Assembly (NCBI GenBank): GCA_024686195.1 | Contig: JAIBDO010000003.1 | Location: 1 to 45,972, forward strand | Source of the DNA: Gammaproteobacteria bacterium | Lineage (GTDB): Bacteria > Pseudomonadota > Gammaproteobacteria > GCA-001735895 | Direction of reading: 5' to 3' | DNA: 45,972 nt | Shown here: in pieces, positions 9,445 through 17,436 of the stretch | Position numbering within the stretch: position 1 is the first letter of the stretch | Layout of the letters: each line of letters starts with the position of its first letter | Translations under genes and position numbers: made by a program | The notes under the pieces: generated by a model | The model's database searches: none | What the model was told of the DNA's origin: nothing | Seen by the model: the letters and a program-made list of their open reading frames with translations, nothing else

Positions 9445-9687
9445 GATTTTGAATATGGCCCGACCGACAGCTGTCTGCAGTGCAGCAATTACCGGTTTCT
9501 GGTTCAACTTCATAACCTGATTCATTATTCCAGCTGGAAAAAGGAAGTGGGGATTGGCTTTAGTCCCTTCAGGGAGCCTTTTGGCCATGCAAAACTCCGC
9601 TGCTGGAAACCAGTGACAAACCTCTTGCCTGCGTCTGTGGGTGCTGCAAGGTGGTTTCGAAACCTTTAGATATTTTGTGAGTGATGT
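9445..9687 (+). ncRNA. Structured 5' leader with mutually exclusive hairpins
   Basis: Several pairings are visible. TCCAGC (9529-9534) with GCTGGA (9602-9607) closes a domain of about 70 nt that contains TCCC-TTCA-GGGA (9564-9575). AAACC and CTTGC (9618-9628) pair with GCAAG and GGTTT (9646-9657). GGTTT (9653-9657) can instead pair with AAACC (9660-9664) in the palindrome GGTTTCGAAACC. The last two are incompatible, as in a regulatory switch. I could not match it to a known riboswitch. The RNA is inferred, not shown. Confidence 0.35.
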
Positions 9688-10527
9688 ATGACACGACCGA
9701 TGGCTGATGCCAGAAACATGGTTAATCTGAACCGCTACCCGATGCTTGATCTCGAGTCGGCTGAGGGCGCCGCTTTTGCTCGCAGCTGTCGCGAGGAATA
9801 TCTGCAAACCGGTTTATGCATGTTGAAGGAATTTATTCTGCCGCATGCCCTGCTGGACCTGGCCGAAGAAGCTGCCGGAATCGCGGATGAGGCCTATTTT
9901 TGCAAAAGCGCACACAATGCTTATTTAACCGCGGACGACGCGGACCGGACTGATGATGATATCGAGCGTCGGCAGGAAAAAACCTTTGTCGGCTCGGTCC
10001 CCTATGATCGAATCGATCAGGGCGGTCAGCTCAATGGCCTTTACCAATGGGACCCGTTAAAGAACTTTATCGGCTACGTGTTGGGCAAGGAAACCCTGTA
10101 CCGTTCGGCCGACCCTTTTGGCGCCTGTTCGATAAACGTGTTTGTCGATGGGGGTGAACATGGCTGGCATTTCGATGAATCCGAATTTACCGTCACGCTG
10201 ATGCTGCAACCGCCGGAAGTCGGTGGGGCCTTTGAGTATTTGCCGCTGATCCGCGGGCGCGATGATGAAAAGGAATTGGTTACCGGTTTACTGGATGGCA
10301 AACGGGATGGTGTGGTAGAGCTGCCATTCAGCGCCGGCACCTTGCTGATTTTTGGTGGCAATCAAACCATTCACCGCGTCACGCGCGTCCAGGGCGAACA
10401 GCCGAGGCTGGTGCCGGTATTGTGTTATAGCGAGACCCCGGGTCAGGTGAACAGTGAGTCAGTGCGCCAGTTATTCTGGGGGCGCAGCGGCCCCGCGGCG
10501 GACCTCCCGACATTGCTGTCTGCCTAG
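9688..10527 (+). CDS. BesD/HalD-family 2-oxoglutarate/Fe(II) oxygenase (hydroxylase type)
   Basis: A 279-aa protein resembling the ArpA/BesD/HalD group, which acts on free amino acids such as lysine. The core GWHFDESEFTVTLMLQPPE carries H161 and D163. The distal ligand is H229 in QTIHRVTRV, and R240 is the likely 2-oxoglutarate anchor. The halogenases of the group have Gly in place of the Asp to make room for chloride. Here Asp is kept, so hydroxylation is predicted rather than chlorination. The gene is preceded by a long structured leader and is followed, after 215 bp, by an EamA permease that may move its substrate or product. The start at 9688 has only a weak ribosome site (GAG); ATG codons at 9700 and 9718 are alternatives. 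Confidence 0.75.
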   Translation: MTRPMADARNMVNLNRYPMLDLESAEGAAFARSCREEYLQTGLCMLKEFILPHALLDLAEEAAGIADEAYFCKSAHNAYLTADDADRTDDDIERRQEKTFVGSVPYDRIDQGGQLNGLYQWDPLKNFIGYVLGKETLYRSADPFGACSINVFVDGGEHGWHFDESEFTVTLMLQPPEVGGAFEYLPLIRGRDDEKELVTGLLDGKRDGVVELPFSAGTLLIFGGNQTIHRVTRVQGEQPRLVPVLCYSETPGQVNSESVRQLFWGRSGPAADLPTLLSA

Positions 10528-10600
10528 CTCCGCAAGCAAACAAAGTCGCAGTGTTTAATCTCAATTGAAGCGCCGTTGTTCAATCTGGATATTTTCAGGT

Positions 10601-10631
10601 CGATATTAGCTTTCCCCGAACCTTAATATCG
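10601..10631. promoter_or_regulatory. 8-bp inverted repeat upstream of EamA permease
   Basis: CGATATTA (10601-10608) and TAATATCG (10624-10631) form a perfect inverted repeat with a 15-nt centre, about 110 bp before the permease start. Its symmetry and position suit a dimeric regulator or an RNA hairpin; neither can be decided from the sequence. Confidence 0.35.
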
Positions 10632-10742
10632 GCATTTTGATAACCGCTTGATTTCATAGTCAGTTCATCGCAGGCTTCGCGCGGGCCGGCTCATTCCTGG
10701 GCGCTGTGCCTGGCATCACGAAGCGGATAGACGAGAGATTAT

Positions 10743-11615
10743 GTGAATACTACACCTGTCAATAATTTGCGCGGCATTGCGTTCCTGGTGGCCGCCGGTT
10801 TGTTTTTGACGACGAATGACGGCATCTCCAAATGGCTGGTGCCGCATTATCCTGTTGGCCAGCTACTATTCGTGCAGGCGGCTCTGATTACGCTCATTAC
10901 CGCCATCGTGATGCGTCTGCGAGGTGAAGCACCGCTCGCCGCGAGACGCTGGCGACCGCATTTCTATCGCGGCGGTCTGTATGTCATTGGTTCTTTTGCC
11001 TTTGTATTCGCGCTGCGCTATCTGCCGTTTGCCGAGGTCGTGGCGATCGCCTTTGCCGGACCGATGTTCATGACTTTGTTCGGCCGCTTTTTCCTCGCAG
11101 AATCGGTCGGCTGGCATCGGCTGGGTGCCGTAGTGGTCGGTTTCGTCGGGGTCCTGTTCGTGATTCGACCGGGCACCGAGGCCATGCACTGGGCCGTTGT
11201 TCTGCCATTGATCGTTGCCCTGGCCGATGCCGCACGCGACCTGGTCACGCGCAAAATGGCGGGTGGAGAATCCAGCCTGCGGATTGTTTTTACCACCGGC
11301 AGTATGCTGGCAATCGCTGGTCTGTTTACCGCCGGCTGGGGGTGGCAGGCCCTGCGTTTGCAGGATCTCGTCTGGTTCGCCATCAGTGCGAGTGCCTTTG
11401 TGGTCGCGCACTTTCTGATGGTGGAAGCGTTTCGTCACGGGCAGCTGGTTGCCGTCGCGCCGTTTCGCTACGTACAGATCATCTGGACAATTCTGGCTGG
11501 AATGCTGTTCTGGGGAGAGATCCCGACTCCGGCTGTTTTTGTGGGCATCGGCATTATCTGCGCCTCGGGTATTTATATCGCCTGGCGTGAAGCCACTGTC
11601 GGGAGAGTCAGGTAA
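10743..11615 (+). CDS. EamA/DMT-superfamily permease
   Basis: A 290-aa inner-membrane protein with about ten hydrophobic helices and the two-repeat EamA architecture. The first half contains FALRYLPFAEVVAIAFAGPM and the second FRYVQIIWTILAGMLFWGE, both typical of the drug/metabolite transporter family. The start is GTG at 10743, because the ATG two bases earlier is followed at once by a stop. Members export or import amino acids and other small metabolites. Placed behind the BesD/HalD-like oxygenase, it may handle a modified amino acid (inference). An 11-bp stem with a T-rich tail follows the stop. Confidence 0.88.
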   Translation: MNTTPVNNLRGIAFLVAAGLFLTTNDGISKWLVPHYPVGQLLFVQAALITLITAIVMRLRGEAPLAARRWRPHFYRGGLYVIGSFAFVFALRYLPFAEVVAIAFAGPMFMTLFGRFFLAESVGWHRLGAVVVGFVGVLFVIRPGTEAMHWAVVLPLIVALADAARDLVTRKMAGGESSLRIVFTTGSMLAIAGLFTAGWGWQALRLQDLVWFAISASAFVVAHFLMVEAFRHGQLVAVAPFRYVQIIWTILAGMLFWGEIPTPAVFVGIGIICASGIYIAWREATVGRVR

Positions 11616-11632
11616 AGCTGCAGGGGTTCCAT

Positions 11633-11675
11633 TGCCGAGCTCATTCTCGAGTTTCACTTGATACTGAGCTCGGCA
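11633..11675 (+). terminator. Rho-independent terminator after the EamA permease
   Basis: TGCCGAGCTCA (11633-11643) is perfectly complementary to TGAGCTCGGCA (11665-11675), with a 21-nt loop, and is followed by AAGTTTCTTTCT. The T-rich side lies on the + strand, so it should end the permease transcript. Confidence 0.7.
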
Positions 11676-11727
11676 AAGTTTCTTTCTGTCATGATTGAAT
11701 GACGCTCATGCCCGGCTCGATAAACGT

Positions 11728-12900
11728 CTAGTCGATTACCGGCACACTGCGTGGAAATCTCGTCAGGCATTCGGCTCCCGATTGCGTAACGGCCACGGTT
11801 TCGCTCATTTCCATACCCCAGTCATCCAGCCACATACCGAGCATGACGTGCACAACCATGTTCTGTTCGATCACGGTTTCTTCACCCGCTCGCAAACTCA
11901 CGGTGTGCTCACCCCAGTCCGGCGAATAGCCGACACCAATGCTGTAACCGATACGACTTTCCTTAACCAGCCCGTGTTTATCCAGCACGGTTTGCCAGGC
12001 ACGATGCACGTCGCCTGCCAGAACCCCGGGCTTTATAGATTCAAGCACCGCATCGAGGCCTTCTTCCACGGCAGTGGCCGTATCGAAAACAGTTTGCGGG
12101 CCCTTGCCCAGTTGTACGGTGCGTGCCAGGCCCGCATTGTAACGTTTGCGGGTTCCACCCAGTTCCAGCGCTACCGTCTGGCCATCGATGAACTTTTCAT
12201 CCGTCCACATGGGGTGTGCGGTGGTCGCCGCTTCACCAGCCAGGATTAATGGTGACAGGGCAGTCAGATCACCGCCGAACTGTTCATTCCCGCCGACCTG
12301 GGCAGCCACGATTTTCGACATCAGGTCGCATTGCCTAACACCCGGTGCAATCGTTTCATAGGCGACTGTCATCGCATCTTCGACCAGGCGCGCCGCCTGG
12401 CGCATTACGTCAATCTCGGCGCTGCTTTTTATGGCACGGCACCAGTTAACCAGCAAGTCAGCATCTATCCATTGCACTCCATCGACTCCACGTTGCAGGC
12501 AAGCGAGTGATTTGGGTGAGAAGAAATAGGTGTCGCTCTCGTAACCGATGCGTTTTCCCTGCAGCGACAAATCGCAGAGATATCCGGCAACAACCTCCAT
12601 CGGATGCACGCCCGCGCGTTGCACGTAATCTTCTGCATAAGGTTTGATCGAAGCCTGCTGGAGATAGGTCGTTAGTGAGACCGCGCCTGCATCCATCTTG
12701 CGTCCCATCCAGATGGGGTCGTGATCGTGCAGCACCAACATTACCTGCGGCACATAGAAAGACCAGGCATCAAAGCCGGTCAGCCAGTTCATGTTGGCGG
12801 GGTCACCAATCAGCATGGCGTCCAGATCTCTTTCTGACATGCTGTCGCGAACCTTTTTCAGGCGTGACTGGTATTCTTCTCTGGCAAAGGCGGCCGGCAT
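11728..12900 (-). CDS. M24-fold hydrolase, ectoine hydrolase (DoeA)-like
   Basis: A 390-aa pita-bread-fold protein. It starts with the creatinase N-terminal domain (DPANMNWLTGFDAWSFYVPQ, a pattern I know from DoeA-type proteins) and continues with the M24 catalytic domain. True M24 aminopeptidases have an Asp in the block LDxG and further Asp, His and Glu metal ligands. Here the block reads VALELGGTRKRYNAGLARTV, so the first metal Asp positions are lost, as in creatinase and ectoine hydrolase, which are metal-free. Predicted activity: opening of a cyclic or amidine solute such as ectoine, or a Xaa-Pro-like amide bond. The usual doeB partner is not beside it. The Lrp regulator at 13851 could correspond to DoeX, but the two genes are not adjacent. 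Confidence 0.75.
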   Translation of the reverse strand: MPAAFAREEYQSRLKKVRDSMSERDLDAMLIGDPANMNWLTGFDAWSFYVPQVMLVLHDHDPIWMGRKMDAGAVSLTTYLQQASIKPYAEDYVQRAGVHPMEVVAGYLCDLSLQGKRIGYESDTYFFSPKSLACLQRGVDGVQWIDADLLVNWCRAIKSSAEIDVMRQAARLVEDAMTVAYETIAPGVRQCDLMSKIVAAQVGGNEQFGGDLTALSPLILAGEAATTAHPMWTDEKFIDGQTVALELGGTRKRYNAGLARTVQLGKGPQTVFDTATAVEEGLDAVLESIKPGVLAGDVHRAWQTVLDKHGLVKESRIGYSIGVGYSPDWGEHTVSLRAGEETVIEQNMVVHVMLGMWLDDWGMEMSETVAVTQSGAECLTRFPRSVPVID

Positions 12901-13121
12901 TTGTTCTCTCGCTTTAAGTATTTGTGGATTGACGGATCAGAAACTAATTTGAGTAGAAAGACAATAGGCGAGTGAGTCGGATTAACTACTTTCTCAAGCC
13001 TTGTGCAATAGCGACGATATTTGCCCGGGGCATACGCAGGAGGGGGCAGACAAAACCTGTCAATGTGTCACTGGGGCGATCCTGAAACTCGGGGGACAAG
13101 TCGCCCGAACCAGACCGAAGA

Positions 13122-13152
13122 GTAGGTCAAACCAGGCGTAATTTTGATCTAC
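13122..13152 (-). terminator. Hairpin downstream of the unknown minus-strand gene
   Basis: GTAGGTCAAA (13122-13131) and TTTGATCTAC (13143-13152) pair over 10 positions with one wobble around an 11-nt loop, about 20 bp beyond the stop of the gene ending at 13174. The T-rich tail is weak. Confidence 0.4.
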
Positions 13153-13173
13153 CCAAGTGTTTCCAGTGAGCGG

Positions 13174-13737
13174 TTAATCGGCAGTCATCAGGCTGTCGAA
13201 ACCGGGCAGCTGCTCGAGGAATTCGTCGTGAGTCTCACGACTGGCCTGGTAATACAGGAAGTCGATAAAGTCCCCCTGTGGAAAATTGCGCAGCAGTTGC
13301 GATTCACTACAAGGATCAAGTTTGTTGGCGCATTGCAGTAGGCGGGCGAGAAAAAGACGCGGATCGGCATCACCGATTTCGATCTGAATGGATGAACTGC
13401 TCGAGTTCATTATCTCGAATTGCGTTACCTGTATCGAACGCACTTCTTCCCGGTACCAGTGTTGCAATTCCCGAACCAGTTCGGCTGCTTCGATTTCACC
13501 TTTGCCGATGGGTAGCGTGATCACCAGGCCGGAAGAAGACAGCGTAGATGAAGCCAGGCTAGAACTCCGGGCAATCTGAATCTGCGCATGCGCCTTGCAT
13601 ATATCGCGCAATACGCGGCGGTTGATGCGTCGCTGCATCGCCAGCAGATTTTCAGTTTGAGGGAGTTGTTGCAGCTGTGCCTGCGCCTGGCCAACCAGTG
13701 ACAGGTGTCGAGTGGTACTCGATGTAATCGCTTTCAT
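13174..13737 (-). CDS. Unknown 187-aa protein divergent from an Lrp regulator
   Basis: The ATG at 13737 is chosen because GGAGG precedes it by 6 nt; a 16-codon upstream extension has no such site. The protein is soluble. The first 60 residues are Gln/Arg-rich and probably helical (QAQAQLQQLPQTENLLAMQR), followed by a Ser-rich stretch and a mixed alpha/beta C-terminus ending in LYYQASRETHDEFLEQLPGF. No family was recognised. It shares a 113-bp divergent promoter region with the Lrp gene, so the regulator may control it. Confidence 0.6.
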   Translation of the reverse strand: MKAITSSTTRHLSLVGQAQAQLQQLPQTENLLAMQRRINRRVLRDICKAHAQIQIARSSSLASSTLSSSGLVITLPIGKGEIEAAELVRELQHWYREEVRSIQVTQFEIMNSSSSSIQIEIGDADPRLFLARLLQCANKLDPCSESQLLRNFPQGDFIDFLYYQASRETHDEFLEQLPGFDSLMTAD

Positions 13738-13814
13738 AAATGGCCTCCGCAAACTATCTGGCAGTATAGAGAAGTCATCGCGCAATTAACGGTCGTAAAT
13801 TGCTGTATAAATAT

Positions 13815-13820
13815 TATAAT
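13815..13820 (+). promoter_or_regulatory. Possible -10 box of the Lrp-family gene
   Basis: A perfect TATAAT lies 31 bp before the TTG start within AT-rich DNA. No good -35 sits at 16-18 bp, so this is a weak call. Confidence 0.25.
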
Positions 13821-13850
13821 TTGGCAGAATCTATCAATGCAGGTGTAATT

Positions 13851-14309
13851 TTGGATCAAATTGACCGAAAAATTATTGCCGAGCTGCAAAAGAACGGACG
13901 ACTGAATAATCAGGAGTTGAGCGAGAAGGTGGCATTGTCACCATCGCCATGTTTGCGTCGGGTACGCCAGCTTGAAAATAAAAAAATCATCCACGGATAT
14001 ACCGCGATCGTCGACCAGGATGCCTGTGGCTTGCCTATCACCGCTTTTGTCTCGGTTCGTCTGGAAAAGCAGAATCAGGAAAGCATCGAAATTCTCGAGC
14101 GTGGCATCGTCGACCTGGATGAAGTAATCGCTTGCTACCTGATGTCTGGCACTTCAGATTATTTGCTGCACGTGCTGAGCGCTTCGCTGAAAGACTACGA
14201 ATCGTTCATTCGCGACAAGCTCACCCGTATACCGGGCATGGGCACAGTGGAAACTCATTTTGCCTTCGGCCAGGTCAAACGCACCCAGGTATTCCCCGGT
14301 TTCACCTGA
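13851..14309 (+). CDS. Lrp/AsnC-family transcriptional regulator
   Basis: The frame opens at 13800, but family alignment favours the TTG at 13851 (protein MDQIDRKIIAELQKNGR, 152 aa), which has AGG about 8 nt upstream. Residues 1-60 form the winged helix-turn-helix (ELSEKVALSPSPCLRRVRQLE, where SPSPCLRRV is the recognition helix region). The rest is the RAM ligand-binding domain, with the family pattern YLMSGTSDYLLHVLSASLKDYESFI and FAFGQVKRTQ. It is likely to sense an amino acid and to act on its own divergent promoter region and possibly on the neighbouring M24 hydrolase (inference). Confidence 0.9.
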   Translation: MDQIDRKIIAELQKNGRLNNQELSEKVALSPSPCLRRVRQLENKKIIHGYTAIVDQDACGLPITAFVSVRLEKQNQESIEILERGIVDLDEVIACYLMSGTSDYLLHVLSASLKDYESFIRDKLTRIPGMGTVETHFAFGQVKRTQVFPGFT

Positions 14310-14442
14310 TCTGCTTGCGCGTCGGGTTGCAATTTATTCAGTTATTCAACTAGACCGGGAGGTCGCAGCGATCATTATTTGATATCAGGTAAGGGAGCGT
14401 GTCACGATAGCGCCACAAATATTTTCAGATAGAGAACCTGCA

Positions 14443-14913
14443 ATGAAATTTGAAGGGCAATTGCTAAGCATTCACATCGCCGCAACGGGCGGCGAGGCCA
14501 TGACGGAACTGGGCGAAGCCACCTTGATCGAGGGCGTTGGCATCGAAGGTGATCGCTACGCTACGGGCAGAGGTTACTACTCGGACAGGCCGGATATACG
14601 CGAAGTAACCCTGATCGATGAGGAAACGTTAATCGCGATTGAAAGAGATCACGGTATCGAGCTGTTACCCGCCGAGCATCGCAGAAACCTGACGACACGC
14701 GATGTGCCTCTCAATCATCTGGTTGGGCGGCGCTTCAAGATTGGGGAAACCATCCTGGAAGGTGGAAGGTTGAATGTTCCCTGTAAATATCTACAAACCT
14801 TGTTGAACAAGAAGGTATTCGTGCCACTTCTGAATCGATCCGGCCTGAATTGCCGGATCATTGAGGGCGGTAAGATATTTTGCGGCGACCTGATAACCGA
14901 TATTGATCATTAA
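14443..14913 (+). CDS. MOSC domain protein
   Basis: A 156-aa stand-alone MOSC (molybdenum cofactor sulfurase C-terminal) protein. Typical elements are GIEGDRYATG, AEHRRNLTT, the conserved Cys114 in NVPCKYLQ, and the C-terminal NCRIIEGGKIFCGD. MOSC domains bind Mo cofactor or sulfur and occur in N-hydroxylated-compound reductases (YiiM, YcbX). A molybdoenzyme gene lies 5 kb upstream, but no operon joins them. RBS: GAGAACC about 7 nt before ATG. Confidence 0.85.
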   Translation: MKFEGQLLSIHIAATGGEAMTELGEATLIEGVGIEGDRYATGRGYYSDRPDIREVTLIDEETLIAIERDHGIELLPAEHRRNLTTRDVPLNHLVGRRFKIGETILEGGRLNVPCKYLQTLLNKKVFVPLLNRSGLNCRIIEGGKIFCGDLITDIDH

Positions 14914-15016
14914 CAACCGCAGGCAAAGGCGGTTTGGAAACGGCGATGATGAATGGATCGGTTTCTCGGCACGCGAATTTAACGCCTCGGTCGGCTAAAG
15001 TTCGCGCGCAGAATGG

Positions 15017-16183
15017 CTACCTGCCATGGCGAATCACAGTTTCAACAATGGACTCAATCTCCGCTACCGTGGCCCTGCGCGGGTTGGTTGCCGCGGCGCT
15101 ATCCTGGATCGCTTTTTCGGCGATCGCGGTGATGCAATCGTCCGGTATGCCGATGTCTGCCAGGTTCCTGGGGATATCCAGTTGGTCGAGCAGGTCGCAA
15201 ACCCGGCGATAAAATGCTTCGAATGAATGGTCCCCGATATTCATCGCATCGCAGATCTGCGGTATCTTGTCGGCGATCGATTCGGCATTAAATTTTAGTA
15301 CCGCGGGCAATACGATTGCATTGGTCAGGCCGTGATGGGTGTCATACTCGGCACCGACCATGTGGCTGATCGCATGCACCATCCCCAGGCCTTTGAGAAA
15401 AGCGATACCGGCGAGACAGGAGCCCGTCAGCATGCCGCCACGAGCTTCGATGTTAGCAGGATCATTAACCGCCGTGGGCAACCAGGTATTGATCAGCCGC
15501 AAGCCCTCGAGCGCGATACCGTCGCACAGCGGATGAAAGCCCGGTACGCAGTAAGCCTCGATTGCGTGCACCATCGCATCACAACCGGTCCAGGCCGTCA
15601 GGTTTGCCGGAAGGCCGGCCGTGATTTCGGGGTCGAGCAGCGCCAGCGCCGGTTTCAGCTGCGGATGCCAGGTGCAGAATTTCATCATGCGTTCGACCTC
15701 GGTGATCATCGCGGTACCCTCGGTCTCGGCACCGGTGCCTGCCGTCGTGGGGATGCAGATTAAAGGAGGGAAGGCTGCCTCGTTAGTCATGTCCGGTGGG
15801 GTCTGTTCGAACTCGAAGGCCCACAGGTCGATGTCGTTGTTAGCCACGACCGCAATCGCCTTGCCGCCATCCATGCCAGAGCCCCCACCCACGGCGACAA
15901 TGCCGTCATGCCCGCCCTGGCGGAACATTTCGCGTCCGGCGGCGATTTCATCTCCGCGCGGATTGGGAGAGATGCCGGCATAGAGAGCGCAGGGCAGGTC
16001 GTTATCCTCGAGCGTGTGCATGATGCTGGCGATGAAAGGCAGCTCGCGGCTGCCGCGATCGGTTACCAGCAAAGGTTTTGTCATACCGGCATTGCGGCAG
16101 AAGTCGGCAATTTCGGCGATTCGTCCGGGGCCATAGGCAATCGGTACCGGAAAATTCCAGTCCTGGGCTTCGAGCATGGTCAT
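15017..16183 (-). CDS. Iron-containing (group III) alcohol dehydrogenase
   Basis: 388 aa. The N-terminal Rossmann-like domain has the cofactor loop VGGGSGMDGGKAIA (about residues 98-111). The C-terminal helical domain carries the metal ligands D202 and H206 (GCDAMVHAIEAY), H270 (GMVHAISH) and H284 (YDTHHGL), matching the FucO/YqhD-type pattern. It probably interconverts an alcohol and an aldehyde with NAD(P)H. It is the last gene of a minus-strand operon (GFA, EamA, GcvT-like, ADH), 82 bp after the GcvT-like gene, which suggests oxidation or reduction of the aldehyde released in a demethylation route (inference). Confidence 0.9.
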   Translation of the reverse strand: MTMLEAQDWNFPVPIAYGPGRIAEIADFCRNAGMTKPLLVTDRGSRELPFIASIMHTLEDNDLPCALYAGISPNPRGDEIAAGREMFRQGGHDGIVAVGGGSGMDGGKAIAVVANNDIDLWAFEFEQTPPDMTNEAAFPPLICIPTTAGTGAETEGTAMITEVERMMKFCTWHPQLKPALALLDPEITAGLPANLTAWTGCDAMVHAIEAYCVPGFHPLCDGIALEGLRLINTWLPTAVNDPANIEARGGMLTGSCLAGIAFLKGLGMVHAISHMVGAEYDTHHGLTNAIVLPAVLKFNAESIADKIPQICDAMNIGDHSFEAFYRRVCDLLDQLDIPRNLADIGIPDDCITAIAEKAIQDSAAATNPRRATVAEIESIVETVIRHGR

Positions 16184-16265
16184 TTTGGTGGATTCTCCTG
16201 GTTCTCTTTACAATCGCCGAGGCGGCTTTGGGCCATAACTAACAAAATCGTATGATTCATTCTCT

Positions 16266-17393
16266 TCATTCCAGGCCTCGCGGGATACGCTTTTCGATAT
16301 CGTAGAAAGGCAGTTCTACAATTTCACAGAGGGCTGTCACACCGCCATCGGTCTCCACCGTCAATGTTCGCCCAATCCAGTCCGCTGGACTATCGAATCT
16401 GGCATAGCCAATGCCCAGGTCCAGCGTTGGCGACCACACGGCTGCTGTAATTTGACCGACAACCGTCGAGGCTTCAAGTATTGCGCCATGATCAGCGGGG
16501 GTCGCAGTTTCACACTTAAGGCCGAGCAGCCGAGATCGCCTGTCCGCTGCCAGCAGCGCCTCTCTGCCAATAAAGCCTTCCTTGTCGAGGTCGATGAATT
16601 TACCCAGCCCGGTCGCAAATGGTGTCATGGAATGATCAAAATCGGAAAGGTTGTCCAGAATGCCCGCTTCGATCCGGCGCATAATCATGGAAGCCATACA
16701 GCCGTATACCATGCCATGCGCAGCACCTGCTTCCATTACATCACTCCAGAGTCGCTTATGATCGGTCTTTTTGCCTGCGCAGTAGATTTCATAACCCCGT
16801 TCCCCAGTCCAGCCCGTGCGCGAAACATACAGCTCCTGCCCGCCGATATCGAAAAAACCTGAATGGAAATACTTCATGTTTTCATCGATGGCACCGTTGG
16901 TCGCGTCGGCCATGATCTTCATCGAATTCGGACCCTGAATCTGTAGTACCCGGGAATTCGGATTTGATACCTTTATATCGAAACCGTCACTGTGTGCGAT
17001 GAACCAGGTCTCGAGGTCACCGTCAGCTTGCACATACCAGAATCGGTCTTCAGCCATTCTGAACAGAATGCCGTCCATGAACATGCCGCCAGCAGCGGTG
17101 CAGGCAATCGTATAACGGCCACGCCCCGGGGGCAGATTGCAGATCCTCCGTGCGAAAATTCTTTCCAGGAAAGGCACTGCATCCGGTCCCTCGATCTGCC
17201 AGGGTTTTTCCGGTACGTCATAGAGCACCGCTGCCTGCCTCAGCTTCCAGTAAGTTTCCAGCGGATCCTGACCATTGGCAGACTCGTAGTAGCGTCCTGC
17301 AGCCACACCGAGAACGGATTCCGGGCTGGCATAGCAATCGAAATAGGGTGACTGCTCGAAACGCCGCGCACTGAGTCGAATCAGTTTGCTCAT
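16266..17393 (-). CDS. GcvT-like folate-binding methyl/aminomethyltransferase
   Basis: A 375-aa protein of the glycine-cleavage T-protein fold. The N-terminal part contains IEGPDAVPFLERIFARRI, the middle SRTGWTGERGYEIYC (a hallmark of the family), and the C-terminal barrel LLGLKCET and GYARFDSPADWIGRTL. Enzymes with this fold pass one-carbon groups to tetrahydrofolate: glycine cleavage, sarcosine or dimethylglycine oxidation, DMSP and aryl-ether demethylation. It is not in a gcvTHP cluster and does not resemble the DMSP demethylase DmdA at its N-terminus, so the methyl donor is unknown. Neighbours (permease, Fe-ADH, GFA protein) point to use of a methylated compound. Confidence 0.85.
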   Translation of the reverse strand: MSKLIRLSARRFEQSPYFDCYASPESVLGVAAGRYYESANGQDPLETYWKLRQAAVLYDVPEKPWQIEGPDAVPFLERIFARRICNLPPGRGRYTIACTAAGGMFMDGILFRMAEDRFWYVQADGDLETWFIAHSDGFDIKVSNPNSRVLQIQGPNSMKIMADATNGAIDENMKYFHSGFFDIGGQELYVSRTGWTGERGYEIYCAGKKTDHKRLWSDVMEAGAAHGMVYGCMASMIMRRIEAGILDNLSDFDHSMTPFATGLGKFIDLDKEGFIGREALLAADRRSRLLGLKCETATPADHGAILEASTVVGQITAAVWSPTLDLGIGYARFDSPADWIGRTLTVETDGGVTALCEIVELPFYDIEKRIPRGLE

Positions 17394-17436
17394 TTTTATT
17401 TGATATCCTGAGAATTGTATTTAGGCATCGATACCC

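Noticed and set aside
9500-9535. Resemblance of ACCTGAT...CCAGC in the leader to a TPP riboswitch
   Set aside because: The partner CTGAGA element and the closing stem of the THI box are absent.
9688-10527. Naming the gene a halogenase
   Set aside because: The iron site is HxD, which leaves no place for chloride; halogenases of this family have HxG.
16266-17393. Assignment of the GcvT-like gene as DMSP demethylase (DmdA)
   Set aside because: The length is similar, but the N-terminal sequence does not resemble DmdA as I know it; only the shared T-protein fold is supported.
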